Source of the DNA: DATARH01 sp963773625
GTDB taxonomy: Bacteria; Pseudomonadota; Alphaproteobacteria; ATCC43930; CGMCC-115725
DNA: 64,000 nt
Direction: 5' to 3'
Assembly (NCBI GenBank): GCA_963773625.1
Contig: CAVZCJ010000003.1
Location: 124,001 to 188,000 of the forward strand
How positions within the stretch are numbered: position 1 is the stretch's first letter; the number at the start of each line of letters is the position of its first letter. Shown here in pieces: positions 9,889 to 17,419 of the stretch. The notes beneath the pieces are model-generated. The model saw nothing but the letters and a program-made list of their open reading frames with translations, searched no databases and was not told where the DNA came from. Made by a program: the position numbers and the translations under genes.

Positions 9889-10782
9889 ATGCGCTCGCGC
9901 AAAATGCGGGTGCGCCGCCCGCAAATGCGAGGCATGCGGGTGCGGCGCATCCAGGAGCTGTCCTTCAACCGGCTGGTGCCGAACGTGCTGACCATGCTGG
10001 CGCTGTGCGCCGGCATGACCGCGATCCGCTTCGCGCTCAACGGCAATTTCCAGGCGGCGGTTTACGCGATCATTGTCGCCGGCATTCTCGACGGGCTCGA
10101 CGGCCGCATCGCGCGGTTGCTGAAGGTGACCTCCAGCTTTGGCGCCGAGCTCGACAGCCTCTCCGATTTCATCAGCTTCGGCGTGGCGCCGGCGGTGGTG
10201 CTTTATCTGTGGACGATGTCGGCGCTGCACAGCGTCGGCTGGGCGATCGTGCTGTTCTACGCGGTGTGCTGCGCGCTGCGCCTGGCGCGGTTCAACACCC
10301 AGCTCAACGCCGAGCCCGCGCCGCACATGGCCGGGTATTTCACCGGCGTCCCGGCGCCGGCGGGAGCGGGCCTGGCGCTGATGCCGATGTTCGTCAGCTT
10401 CGCGAGCAGCGATTGGATTACCCGGTCGCCCTATCTGAACGCGCTGTGGATCGCCGGGACCGCGGCGCTGATGATCAGCACCATTCCCACTTTTTCGCTG
10501 AAGAAATTCAGCATCCCGCACCGCTTTGTCGTGCCGACGCTGCTCGCCATCGGTTTATTGGCGGCGTTCGCGACGACGGCGCCATGGCCGACGCTCACTC
10601 TGATCGGGGTGCTCTATCTCGGCTCGATCCCGCTGACGATTCGCGCTGCGGCCGGGCTGCGCCGCCGCGCCGCCCGGACCGAAAAGACCGGGACCGCGGA
10701 GGCCCCGGCCGTGCTCGCCATAGCCCCGGCGCCGCCTGCCGTCGGCGAGCCTGCGCCGCCGCCCAACGAATGGCGGCATTGA
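9889..10782 (+). CDS. pssA: CDP-diacylglycerol--serine O-phosphatidyltransferase
   Basis: Makes phosphatidylserine from CDP-diacylglycerol and serine. The full CDP-alcohol phosphotransferase signature is present at about residues 71-96: DGLDGRIAR, eight residues, then GAELDSLSD. There are about eight hydrophobic segments. The N-terminus is strongly basic (MRSRKMRVRRPQMRGMRVRR), and an alternative start is the ATG opening MRVRRIQEL. A proline/alanine-rich tail (APAVLAIAPAPPAVG) is probably disordered. RBS AAGGAGA lies 10 bases upstream. Co-directional with psd. Confidence 0.94.
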   Translation: MRSRKMRVRRPQMRGMRVRRIQELSFNRLVPNVLTMLALCAGMTAIRFALNGNFQAAVYAIIVAGILDGLDGRIARLLKVTSSFGAELDSLSDFISFGVAPAVVLYLWTMSALHSVGWAIVLFYAVCCALRLARFNTQLNAEPAPHMAGYFTGVPAPAGAGLALMPMFVSFASSDWITRSPYLNALWIAGTAALMISTIPTFSLKKFSIPHRFVVPTLLAIGLLAAFATTAPWPTLTLIGVLYLGSIPLTIRAAAGLRRRAARTEKTGTAEAPAVLAIAPAPPAVGEPAPPPNEWRH

Positions 10783-10834
10783 GGCCGGATCGCCATCGCC
10801 TTAGTCTGGCCCGACAGTCAGCGGGAAGGCGATC

Positions 10835-11230
10835 ATGCTCAGTTTCAACCTGAAGGCCGAAGAGAAGTTCGATCCCAAGCACCATGTCGAGAAGATCCTC
10901 GGCACGGCGGCCGAGGGCGATGTCACGGTGGCGTGCTGGGAGCCGGGGCAGACCAGCCCCTATCACTGCCATCCGAACGCGGTCGAGCTTTATTTCTGCT
11001 TCGAGGGCGGCGGCACGATGAAGACGCCGACCGAAACCGTCGAGGTGAAGCCGGGGTGCTTTGTCGTCCACCCGCGCGGCGAGTTGCACGAATGGCAAAC
11101 CGGGCCGCAGCGCACGCTGCTGTTCCGGGTGCGCTACGGCGAGGAATTCTCGGGCCGCACCAAGGAATGGCCGAGCAACCCCGAGTGGCAGCCGCGGCCG
11201 CAGGACATCGAGTATTTCAAGACGAGGTGA
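10835..11230 (+). CDS. Cupin domain protein
   Basis: 131 residues forming one cupin fold. Metal ligands are visible as H-C-H in SPYHCHPNAVELYFCFEG (about residues 47-64) and a second-motif histidine in FVVHPRGELHEWQ. The substrate cannot be read from the sequence. The gene ends four bases before the putative selenoprotein start, so the two are probably co-transcribed. The cupin may act in the same redox or CoA-linked pathway as the selenoprotein and the downstream CaiB transferase; that is inference from position only. Confidence 0.85.
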   Translation: MLSFNLKAEEKFDPKHHVEKILGTAAEGDVTVACWEPGQTSPYHCHPNAVELYFCFEGGGTMKTPTETVEVKPGCFVVHPRGELHEWQTGPQRTLLFRVRYGEEFSGRTKEWPSNPEWQPRPQDIEYFKTR

Positions 11231-11234
11231 ACCC

Positions 11235-12176
11235 ATGACCGATCGCCCCGACGGGTCGGACCAGGCAGCCGACCACGATGTGCCGATCCCCTACCGAGAG
11301 CGGATCAGCACCTATTACCAGACCCTCGGCTATGGCGCGCCGTATCGCTGGGCGCATTTCGCCGAGGTGCCGTTCGCGCCGCTGAAAAAGCCGCTGGCGC
11401 AAAGCCGCATCGGGCTGATCACGACCGCCGCGCCGTATCAGCCGGGCAAGGGCGACCAGGGGCCGGGCGCGCCCTATAACGGCGGCGCCAAGTTCTACCG
11501 GGTCTATTCCGGCGATACCGCGGTCGACCACGATCTGCGCATCTCGCATATCGGCTACGACCGGGTGCACACCACCGCGACCGACAGCAACACCTGGTTT
11601 CCGCTGCCGCTGCTGCGCGAGGTCGCCAAGATCGGGGCGGATCGGCGAGCTGGCGCCGCGCTTTCACGGCGCGCCGACCAATCGCAGCCAGCGCGTGACG
11701 CTGGAACAGGATTGCCCGGAGCTGCTCGCCGCGCCTCGTCGAAGACAGAGTGGACGCCGCCCTCCTCGTCGCGGTTTGACCCGTGTGTCACCAGACCGTG
11801 AGTCTGGCCGCACGCTACCTCGAAGAGAACGGCATCCCGACGGTCGTGATGGGCTGCGCCAAGGACATCGTCGAATATGCCGGCGTCCCGCGCTTCCTGT
11901 TCAGCGACTTCCCGCTCGGCAACCCGGCGGGCGGCCGCACGACCCGGAGTCGCAGGCGTTTACGCTTGGAACTGGCGCTTGCGGGTCCTGGAAACCGCGC
12001 CGGGGCCGCGAACCACGATGCAGAACCCGCTGCGCTGGAGCGACAACCCGGACTGGAAGCTGGACTTCTCCAATGTCGCGCGCCTGTCGCCCGAGGAGAT
12101 CGCCCGCCGCCGCGCCGAATTCGACCGCGAGAAGGAGAAGGCCCGCGCCATTCGCGACAAGTCGGCGGCGGAGTAG
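11235..12176 (+). CDS. GrdB/PrdB-like selenoprotein candidate with in-frame UGA (also frameshifted)
   Basis: Related to the glycine/sarcosine/betaine/D-proline reductase selenoprotein B family. After frame repair it has about 312 residues. The N-terminal part (YRERISTYYQTLGYGAPYRW, IGLITTAAPYQPGKG, HIGYDRVHTTATD) and the centre (LEENGIPTVVMGCAKDIVEY) are typical. The key point is the TGA at 11777-11779, in frame between DAALLVAV and PVCHQTVSLAARY. It would encode the U of a U-P-V-C redox motif where I expect cysteine homologues to read CPVCHQT. A SECIS-like hairpin follows. Five apparent one-base shifts lie near 11633, 11737, 11933, 11968 and 11980; none is at the UGA, and the frame is continuous on both sides of it. 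Confidence refers to family plus Sec reading. Confidence 0.78.
11785..11813 (+). promoter_or_regulatory. Bacterial SECIS-like stem-loop after the in-frame UGA
   Basis: The upper stem is CCAGAC (11791-11796) paired perfectly with GTCTGG (11802-11807), around the five-base loop CGTGA. After a 2x2 internal loop, a lower stem GTGT (11785-11788) pairs with GCAC (11810-11813) with one U-G wobble. The loop has G as its second base, and that G lies 18 bases after the UGA. Both match the known bacterial SECIS pattern (apical loop with G in the first two positions, 16-37 bases from the UGA). It would bind SelB and direct selenocysteine insertion. Confidence 0.75.
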
Positions 12177-12193
12177 CAGGCTGCTGCGGTCGG

Positions 12194-12310
12194 GTGCGTC
12201 CTTCGAGGCCTTGCTTCGCAAGGCACCTCAGGATGAGGTAGACCTGCGATGGCATCGAGAATGCTCCTCATCCTGAGGAAGCCGCGTAGCGGCTGTCTCG
12301 AAGGACGCAC
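12194..12310. repeat. Nested palindromic intergenic repeat
   Basis: Two perfect inverted pairs are nested. GTGCGTCCTTCGAG (12194-12207) matches CTCGAAGGACGCAC (12297-12310), and CCTCAGGATGAGG (12226-12238) matches CCTCATCCTGAGG (12266-12278). Elements with this wording (GTCCTTCGAG...CCTCAGGATGAG) are dispersed in many Rhizobiales genomes, from memory. It fills the gap between the selenoprotein gene and caiB and could form a long hairpin in RNA. Confidence 0.85.
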
Positions 12311-12340
12311 AATGCTGATCCAGCTGCATGAGTGGCTCAC

Positions 12341-13541
12341 ATGACCAAACCCTTCGCCGGCATTCGCATCCTCGATTTCACCCGCTATGTCGCGGGGCCG
12401 TTCGGCACCTATCAGCTGGCGCTGCTCGGCGCCGACGTCATCAAGATCGAGCCGAAGGCCGGCGACGACATGCGCCACTCGCAGCTGTCGAAGGAATGGG
12501 CGGCGAAGGGGCTCGGGCCCTCGTTCATGGGCATCAACTCGAACAAGCGCAGCCTGACCCTCGACCTGCAAAAGCCGAAGGCGGTCGAGATCGTCAAGCG
12601 CCTGGTCGAAAGACGCCGACGTGGTGTGGGAGAATTTCCGCCCCGGGCATCATGGAGCGGTTCGGGCTCGGCTACGAGGCGCTGAAGGCGATCAACCCGC
12701 GCCTCATTTACTGCGCCGTCTCGGGGTTCGGGCAGAACGGGCCGGAGCGCGGCACCGCCGCGTTCGACGGCAAGCTGCAGGCGATGAGCGGGATCATGTC
12801 GATCACCGGGCACGAGGACAAAGGCCCCACCCGCGCCGGCTTCGCGCTGTGCGACACGATCGGCGCGATGACCGCGGCCTTCGCCGTCGCCAGCGCGCTC
12901 TACCAGCGCACCGTCACCGGCACGGGGCAGTTCGTCGACGTGTCGATGCTCGACGCGGCGCTGTCGTTTCTGTCCGGGCCAGGTCGCCGAATACACGCGT
13001 CGCCGGCCATATCCACCGCCAATTCGGCAATCTGTCGAGCACCGGCAAGGTCACCGGCAACCGCTTCAAGGCCGGCGAGGGCGATCTGATGCTGGCGGTG
13101 ATGACCGAGCGGCAATTCGCCAATCTGATGAAGGGGCTGGGGCGCGAGGACGCGCTCGCCGACCCGCGCTTCGCCGATTGGCCGATCGCGCAAGGCGAAC
13201 GAGCCGGCATTGCGCGCGATCATCGAGGACGCGCTGGCCAGCGACAGCGCCAAGAACTGGGAGACAGCGGCTGACCGCGATGGACGTGCCGTGCGCCGGC
13301 ATCTGGTCGATTTCCGAGATCGTCCACCATCCGCAGCTCGCGCATCGCGACGTGCTGCAGAAGGTGCAATCGCGACGAGGGCGAACTGACCCTGGTCGGC
13401 TCGGGGTTCCGCCTGGCGCACGGCGGCGGCGGCATCGACCGGCCGCCGCCCAAGATCGGCGAGCACAACGCCGAAATCCTCGCCGAGGCGGGCTACGACG
13501 CGGCCGAGATCGCCGCGTTCGCGGCCGAGGGCGTGGTCTAG
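12341..13541 (+). CDS. CaiB/BaiF family CoA-transferase (seven frameshifts)
   Basis: A class III CoA-transferase that moves CoA between carboxylic acids. The pieces read in order: IRILDFTRYVAGPFGTYQLA, LGADVIKIEPKAGDDMR, NSNKRSLTLDL, VVWENFRPG, IMERFGLGYEALKAINPRLI, SGFGQNGPERGTAAFD, GQFVDVSMLDAALSFL, DVPCAGIWSISEIVHHPQL. Single extra bases are needed near 12611, 12646, 12979, 12997, 13200, 13265 and 13372. After removing seven bases the length is exactly divisible by three and gives about 397 residues, the normal family size. Real decay is less likely, because no residues are lost. The acid substrate is unknown. Confidence 0.88.
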
Positions 13542-13544
13542 CGG

Positions 13545-14165
13545 CTATCCCAGCAGCTTCTGCAGCCGCGTCACCATCGTGTCGGAGGTGTCGTCCGGCG
13601 TGAAGGTCGCGGTAAATCGGCCTTGCGGATCGATGATGTAGATCAGCGCGCCGTGGTCCATGTCGTACGCCGTCCTTGGTCGGATGCTTGGCGTAATAGA
13701 CCTTGTAGTCCTGCGCCGCCTGCTTGACCTGGTCGGCCGTGCCGGTCAGCGCCGGTGATCGGCCCGCCGAAGCTCTCGATATAGGATTTGAGAACCGCGG
13801 GCGTGTCGCGGTCGGGATCGACGCTGATAAAGACGATGCCGACCTCGCTTTTCTTGGCGCCGAGCTGATCGAGCGCCAGCGACAGGTCGTTGAGCGCGGT
13901 CGGGCAGACGTCAGGGCAATGGGTGTAGCCGAAGAACACCAGATGCCACTTACCCTTGAGGTCGGCATCGGTGAACGGCTTGCCGTTCTGGTCGACCAGG
14001 CTGAACTTGCCGCCAATGGCGCCGGCGAGCGGGTTGCCGTTCCCGCTATCGCGAAAGGCGACGCCGATCAGCACGCCGGCCACCAGCACCAAGACGCCGG
14101 CGAAGGCCGTCGCGAGCAGCACAAAGCGGGGCGACCGCCTGGGATTTGGGTTGTGAGCGTGCCAT
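13545..14165 (-). CDS. SCO1/SenC copper chaperone (frameshifts)
   Basis: Delivers copper to the CuA site of cytochrome c oxidase. One N-terminal membrane anchor (FVLLATAFAGVLVLVAGVLI) is followed by a thioredoxin-like domain. The copper-binding CxxxC is visible in GYTHCPDVCPTALNDL, and the later histidine falls in DHGALIYIIDPQGRF. Frame changes occur near 13757 and 13668, each as one extra base. The ATG at 14165 (MARSQPKS) needs a further one-base shift to join RRSPRFVLL; otherwise a TTG at about 14176 starts in frame. It lies just downstream of the PCuAC gene on the same strand. Confidence 0.9.
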
Positions 14166-14172
14166 GGCGGTC

Positions 14173-14661
14173 TCAATGATGCATCGGCATGTCCATGCCG
14201 GGCATAGCGGCACCGGGACCCATCGAGCCAACCTTCTGAACCGCGACCGTCACCTGTTGCGTGCCGGCCTTGTCGAAGGTCAGGGTCAGCGGGAAACTCT
14301 GCCCCTCTTTGAGCGGCTGCGCGAGGCCCGTCAGCATGATGTGGTACCCGCCCGGCTTTAGCATAACCGCCTTGCCGGCTGGCAGGTCGATGCCGTCGAC
14401 CTGGCGCATCTTCATCACCCCGTTGTCCATCGTCATGGTGTGCAGTTGCGCCTCTTTGGCCGCCGGGGTCGAGGCGCCGGTGAGGCGGTCGCCCGCGGGC
14501 GACATGATCGTCACGTAAGCGGCCGCCGTTTGCGCTCCGCCCGGCGTCGCGCGGGCCCAGGCGTCGGTGATCTGAACCCCGGTTCCCTGCGCCAAGGCGC
14601 CGCCGGCATTCGCCAGCAAAAGCACCAGGACCGCGCCAAGCGCGGCAAGGTTTAGTCGCAT
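14173..14661 (-). CDS. PCuAC family periplasmic copper chaperone
   Basis: 162 residues, intact. A Sec signal peptide (LAALGAVLVLLLANAGGALA) precedes a cupredoxin-like domain. The copper motif H-x-M...H-x-M is visible: HTMTMDNGVMKMRQ near residue 94 and PGGYHIMLTG near residue 127. The C-terminus is rich in methionine and histidine (MPGMDMPMHH), a possible extra copper site. Works with Sco1, encoded directly after it with a 7-base gap, in CuA assembly. A hairpin that covers its ribosome-binding site is described separately. Confidence 0.93.
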   Translation of the reverse strand: MRLNLAALGAVLVLLLANAGGALAQGTGVQITDAWARATPGGAQTAAAYVTIMSPAGDRLTGASTPAAKEAQLHTMTMDNGVMKMRQVDGIDLPAGKAVMLKPGGYHIMLTGLAQPLKEGQSFPLTLTFDKAGTQQVTVAVQKVGSMGPGAAMPGMDMPMHH

Positions 14662-14666
14662 CGAAA

Positions 14667-14695
14667 ATCTCCGTAGGCGGATCTCCTACGAAGAT
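14667..14695 (-). promoter_or_regulatory. Hairpin/palindrome covering the PCuAC ribosome-binding site
   Basis: ATCTCCGTAGG (14667-14677) and CCTACGAAGAT (14685-14695) are complementary at 10 of 11 positions around a 7-base loop. On the minus strand the 3' arm contains GGAG, the likely Shine-Dalgarno, about eight bases before the ATG at 14661. In RNA the hairpin would hide that site; in DNA the palindrome could be an operator. The role is inferred. Confidence 0.5.
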
Positions 14696-14715
14696 ATCGG
14701 CAATGCCGGACCACT

Positions 14716-15076
14716 CTACTCCAGCAGCAGAGCCTCGACCTCCTCGATTAAATGCCGCAGGTGAAACGGCTTGGCCAATACGCGCGGCGGCCGGTCGGTA
14801 AACCCATCCTCGCGCATCGCCACCGCGGCAAAGCCGGTGATGAACATGACCCGGATACCGGGCTGGCGCTCGGCCGACCTTGCGGGCCAGCTCGATGCCG
14901 TCGAGACCCGGCATCACCACGTCGGCGAGCAGCAGGTCGAAGTCGGTGTCCCGCGCGAGCGCCAGCGCGGCGAGGCCGTCGCCGACCGAATCGACCGCGT
15001 GCCCCGCCCGCTGCAGACCGCGGGTCAGAAAGAGGCGCAGGTGATCGTCGTCTTCGGCGAGGAGGATGCGGGCCAT
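14716..15076 (-). CDS. cpdR: CpdR-like single-domain response regulator (one frameshift)
   Basis: About 119 residues, receiver domain only. Visible: MARILLAEDDDHLRLFL with the acidic cluster, the phospho-acceptor aspartate in FDLLLADVVMPGLDGIEL near residue 52, and the C-terminal lysine in LAKPFHLRHLIEEVEALLLE. One extra base near 14880 breaks the frame after ELARKVG. Length and wording fit CpdR, which in Caulobacter and rhizobia directs ClpXP-dependent proteolysis during the cell cycle. A generic receiver cannot be fully excluded. Confidence 0.82.
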
Positions 15077-15256
15077 ATCAGCGGGTTCGTCAGCGTAAAA
15101 GCCGAGGGAGCGGGTCGAGCATCTAGCACGAGATCGACGCGGGGCAAAGCAGGCGGGGCGGCCTGTCGCGGCCGATGCGTCGGCCTGACCGCCGCGGCAC
15201 GCCGCGTGCAACGCAGACGTTTCCTCCGGCAAAGATCATGATTTAATCTCGCGGAT

Positions 15257-16141
15257 ATGGATGGTTCGGCGATCATCGCGACCCCGGCCCTCGCGCCGCT
15301 CGATCTGCGGCGTCCCGGCGCGCGCGTCCTGCCGCTGGTCGTCGCATCGCCGCATAGCGGCTCGGATTATCCGCCGGAGTTCGTCGCCGCCTCGCGGCTC
15401 GATCCGCAAACGCTGCGCCGCTCCGAAGACGCCTTCGTCGACGAGATTTTCGCCGCCGCCCCGTCGCTCGGCGCGCCGCTGCTCGCCGCGCGGTTTCCCC
15501 GCGCCTACCTCGACGTCAACCGCGAGGCGTGGGAGCTCGACCCGGCGATGTTCGCCGACGCGCTCCCCGATTACGTCAATGCCCGCTCGCCGCGCGTGCG
15601 CATGGGGCTCGGCACCATCGCCCGCGTGGTGGCGAGCGGCGAGGAGATCTACAGCGGGAAATTGTCCTTCGCGGATGCGAAGGAGCGGGTCGATTCGCTC
15701 TACCGGCCGTATCACGCGGCGCTGGCCCGGCTGGTCGAGGAGACCGCATCGCAATTCGGCTTCTGCCTTGTCGTCGATTGCCATTCAATGCCGTCGGGAG
15801 CGAGCGGCGTCGGCCGCGATTGCGGCCGATATCGTGCTCGGCGATTGCCACGGGGCATCCTGCGCGCCGCAGCTGGTCGGAGGCCGCGCGCTGCTATCTG
15901 AGCCGGCGCGGCTTCGCCGTGGCGCTGAACGCGCCCTATGCGGGCGGGTTCACCACCGGCCATTACGGTCGCCCGCGCCAGCGGCTGCCACGCTCTACAA
16001 ATTGAAATAAATCGCGCGATCTATATGGACGAGCACAGCTATCGCCGCCGTGCCGGCTTCAACGAGCTGAGGGAGGCGATGGCGGGGCTGATCGGCTGGC
16101 TCGGCAGCGCCGCGCGGGAGCACCTGGCGCAGTCCCGCTGA
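15257..16141 (+). CDS. N-formylglutamate amidohydrolase family protein (three frameshifts)
   Basis: Hydrolyses N-formyl or related N-acyl amino acids (histidine degradation type, HutG-like). Motifs seen: VVASPHSGSDYP near residue 30, FPRAYLDVNREAWELDP near residue 78, FCLVVDCHSMPS near residue 172, NAPYAGGFTTGHYG, and IYMDEHSYRR near the end. One-base insertions lie near 15805, 15870 and 15978. After repair it has about 293 residues, close to the family norm. No hut genes are adjacent, so the substrate is uncertain. Confidence 0.87.
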
Positions 16142-16201
16142 ACCGCGCGCGCCATTTGGCCGTTGGCAGCGGCGGATCGTGCCGTTGTACTGCCGAGCGC
16201 G

Positions 16202-16232
16202 AAAAAAACGGGCCGTGCTGGTGCACGGCCCG
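16202..16232 (-). terminator. Intrinsic terminator of the sRNA
   Basis: CGGGCCGTGC (16209-16218) pairs perfectly with GCACGGCCCG (16223-16232) around TGGT. On the minus strand it is followed directly by seven T residues (16208-16202). The T-run is on the minus-strand side, so it does not serve the plus-strand gene before it. Confidence 0.92.
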
Positions 16233-16297
16233 AGTTCAGGGAGGAAACGCCTAGAAGACGTGCGGTAAGGACCGTCGGACGACGATCGATACCGCAG
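16202..16297 (-). ncRNA. mmgR: mmgR/ar8-like small RNA
   Basis: A minus-strand transcript of about 95 bases is predicted between a promoter and an intrinsic terminator. It contains UUUCCUCCCU (minus strand of 16238-16247), the motif I recall as invariant in the alphaproteobacterial mmgR/ar8 family. In Sinorhizobium that family limits polyhydroxybutyrate storage. A 5' hairpin is formed by 16290-16296 with 16261-16267 (seven perfect pairs), then a single-stranded stretch with the motif, then the terminator hairpin. The motif resembles an anti-Shine-Dalgarno sequence and suggests translational repression of mRNAs. Lies between the amidohydrolase and glucokinase genes, antisense to neither. No protein is supported here. 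Confidence 0.75.
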
Positions 16298-16302
16298 TGC
16301 AC

Positions 16303-16330
16303 AAATTAATGTGCGGTGCGCCAATGTCAA
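16303..16330 (-). promoter_or_regulatory. Sigma70-type promoter for the sRNA
   Basis: Minus strand: TTGACA at 16330-16325 (perfect -35), a 16-base spacer, and TAATTT at 16308-16303 as the -10 box. The start of transcription is expected near 16297. The spacing to the 5' hairpin and terminator fits one short transcript. The remaining gap up to glk (16331-16449) holds nothing else I can name. Confidence 0.7.
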
Positions 16331-16449
16331 CCCCTATCGGCTTAAGCTGGCGCCGTATACAAGCACTTCGTCGTGGATAACTCGGTGGACGAGAGCACGG
16401 ATTGTCTATGTGCGGCGCACAAGGATAATTGCGAAGCGCGGGGCGTGCG

Positions 16450-17419
16450 ATGAGCCGGCTCGCAAGCGCTAACTCCTTGGCTTGTCGGGGATATTGGCGC
16501 CACGAATGCTCGCTTTGGCCTGGTCGAGCCGGACGGCTCGCTGCTGCATTCGAGCGTCTTGGCGGACGCCGATTACGCCGGTCTCGGCGAGGCGATCGAG
16601 GCCTATCTTGCCGGGCGCGGCGGATTGCCACGCCCCCGGCAGGCGGCGATCGCGGTGGCCTCGCCCATCACCGGCGACGCGGTGCGGATGACCAATCACC
16701 CCTGGGCATTCTCGATTTCAGCGCTGCGCACCGAGCTCGGCTTCGAGCGGCTCGAGGTGATCAACGATTTCACCGCGCAGGCGCTGGCGCTGCCGCATCT
16801 GGGGCCGGACGACAAGGCCGCGGTCGGCGGCGGCGCGGCGCAGCCGGGCACGCCGATCGGCGTGCTCGGGCCGGGCTCCGGCCTCGGCGTTTCGGGGCTG
16901 ATCCCGGCCGGGCGGCGCTGGATCCCGCTTTCCGGCGAAGGCGGCCACGCGACGATGGCGCCGGTGACCGAGCGCGAAAGCGCCGTGCTCGCTTCGATGC
17001 GGCGGCATTTCGACCATGTTTCCGCCGAGCGGGTGCTGTCCGGGCCGGGCCTCGTCAACCTCTACAATGCGTTGGCCGAAGTCGACGGCGTGCGGGCCGC
17101 GCAGTACACCGCGGCGCAGATCACCGATGCCGCGAGCGAGAACGAAGACCCGCGATGCGGCGAGGCGACCGAGATGTTCTGCGCGATGCTCGGCACGATG
17201 GCGGGCAATCTGGCGCTGACCCTGGGGGCGAAGGGCGGGGTCTATATCGGCGGCGGCATCGTGCCCCGGCTCGGCGAGCGCTTCGCCACATCGCAATTCC
17301 GCGAGCGGTTCGAGGCAAAGGGCCGCTTTCGCGACTATCTCGCGCCGATCCCGACCTTTGTCGTGACCCACAAACTCCCCGCCTTCCTCGGCTGCGCCGC
17401 GAAATTGCGCGAGGACTAG
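16450..17419 (+). CDS. glk: Glucokinase (one frameshift)
   Basis: Phosphorylates glucose with ATP. N-terminal phosphate-binding loop LVGDIGATNARFGLVEPDG, then ITGDAVRMTNHPWAFS with the sugar-binding asparagine, FERLEVINDFTAQALA with the catalytic aspartate, GVLGPGSGLGVSGLI, and PLSGEGGHATMAP. About 323 residues. One extra base near 16480, between MSRLASANS and WLVGDIG, breaks the start region; everything from 16484 on is one frame. The stop overlaps the stop of the convergent sua5 gene by two bases. Confidence 0.93.

Noticed and set aside
11777..11779. The in-frame TGA as simple gene death or another frame error
   Set aside because: Frame is continuous across it, it sits exactly at the expected redox position, and a SECIS-like hairpin follows. 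Kept as a selenocysteine candidate, with resequencing advised.
13643..15232. A 529-codon open frame on the minus strand
   Set aside because: It threads through pieces of cpdR, PCuAC (wrong frame) and SCO1; the real proteins are recognised in their own frames.
16251..16631. A 126-codon minus-strand frame over the sRNA locus
   Set aside because: Arginine/proline-rich shadow that overlaps the glucokinase start; promoter and terminator fit a short RNA instead.
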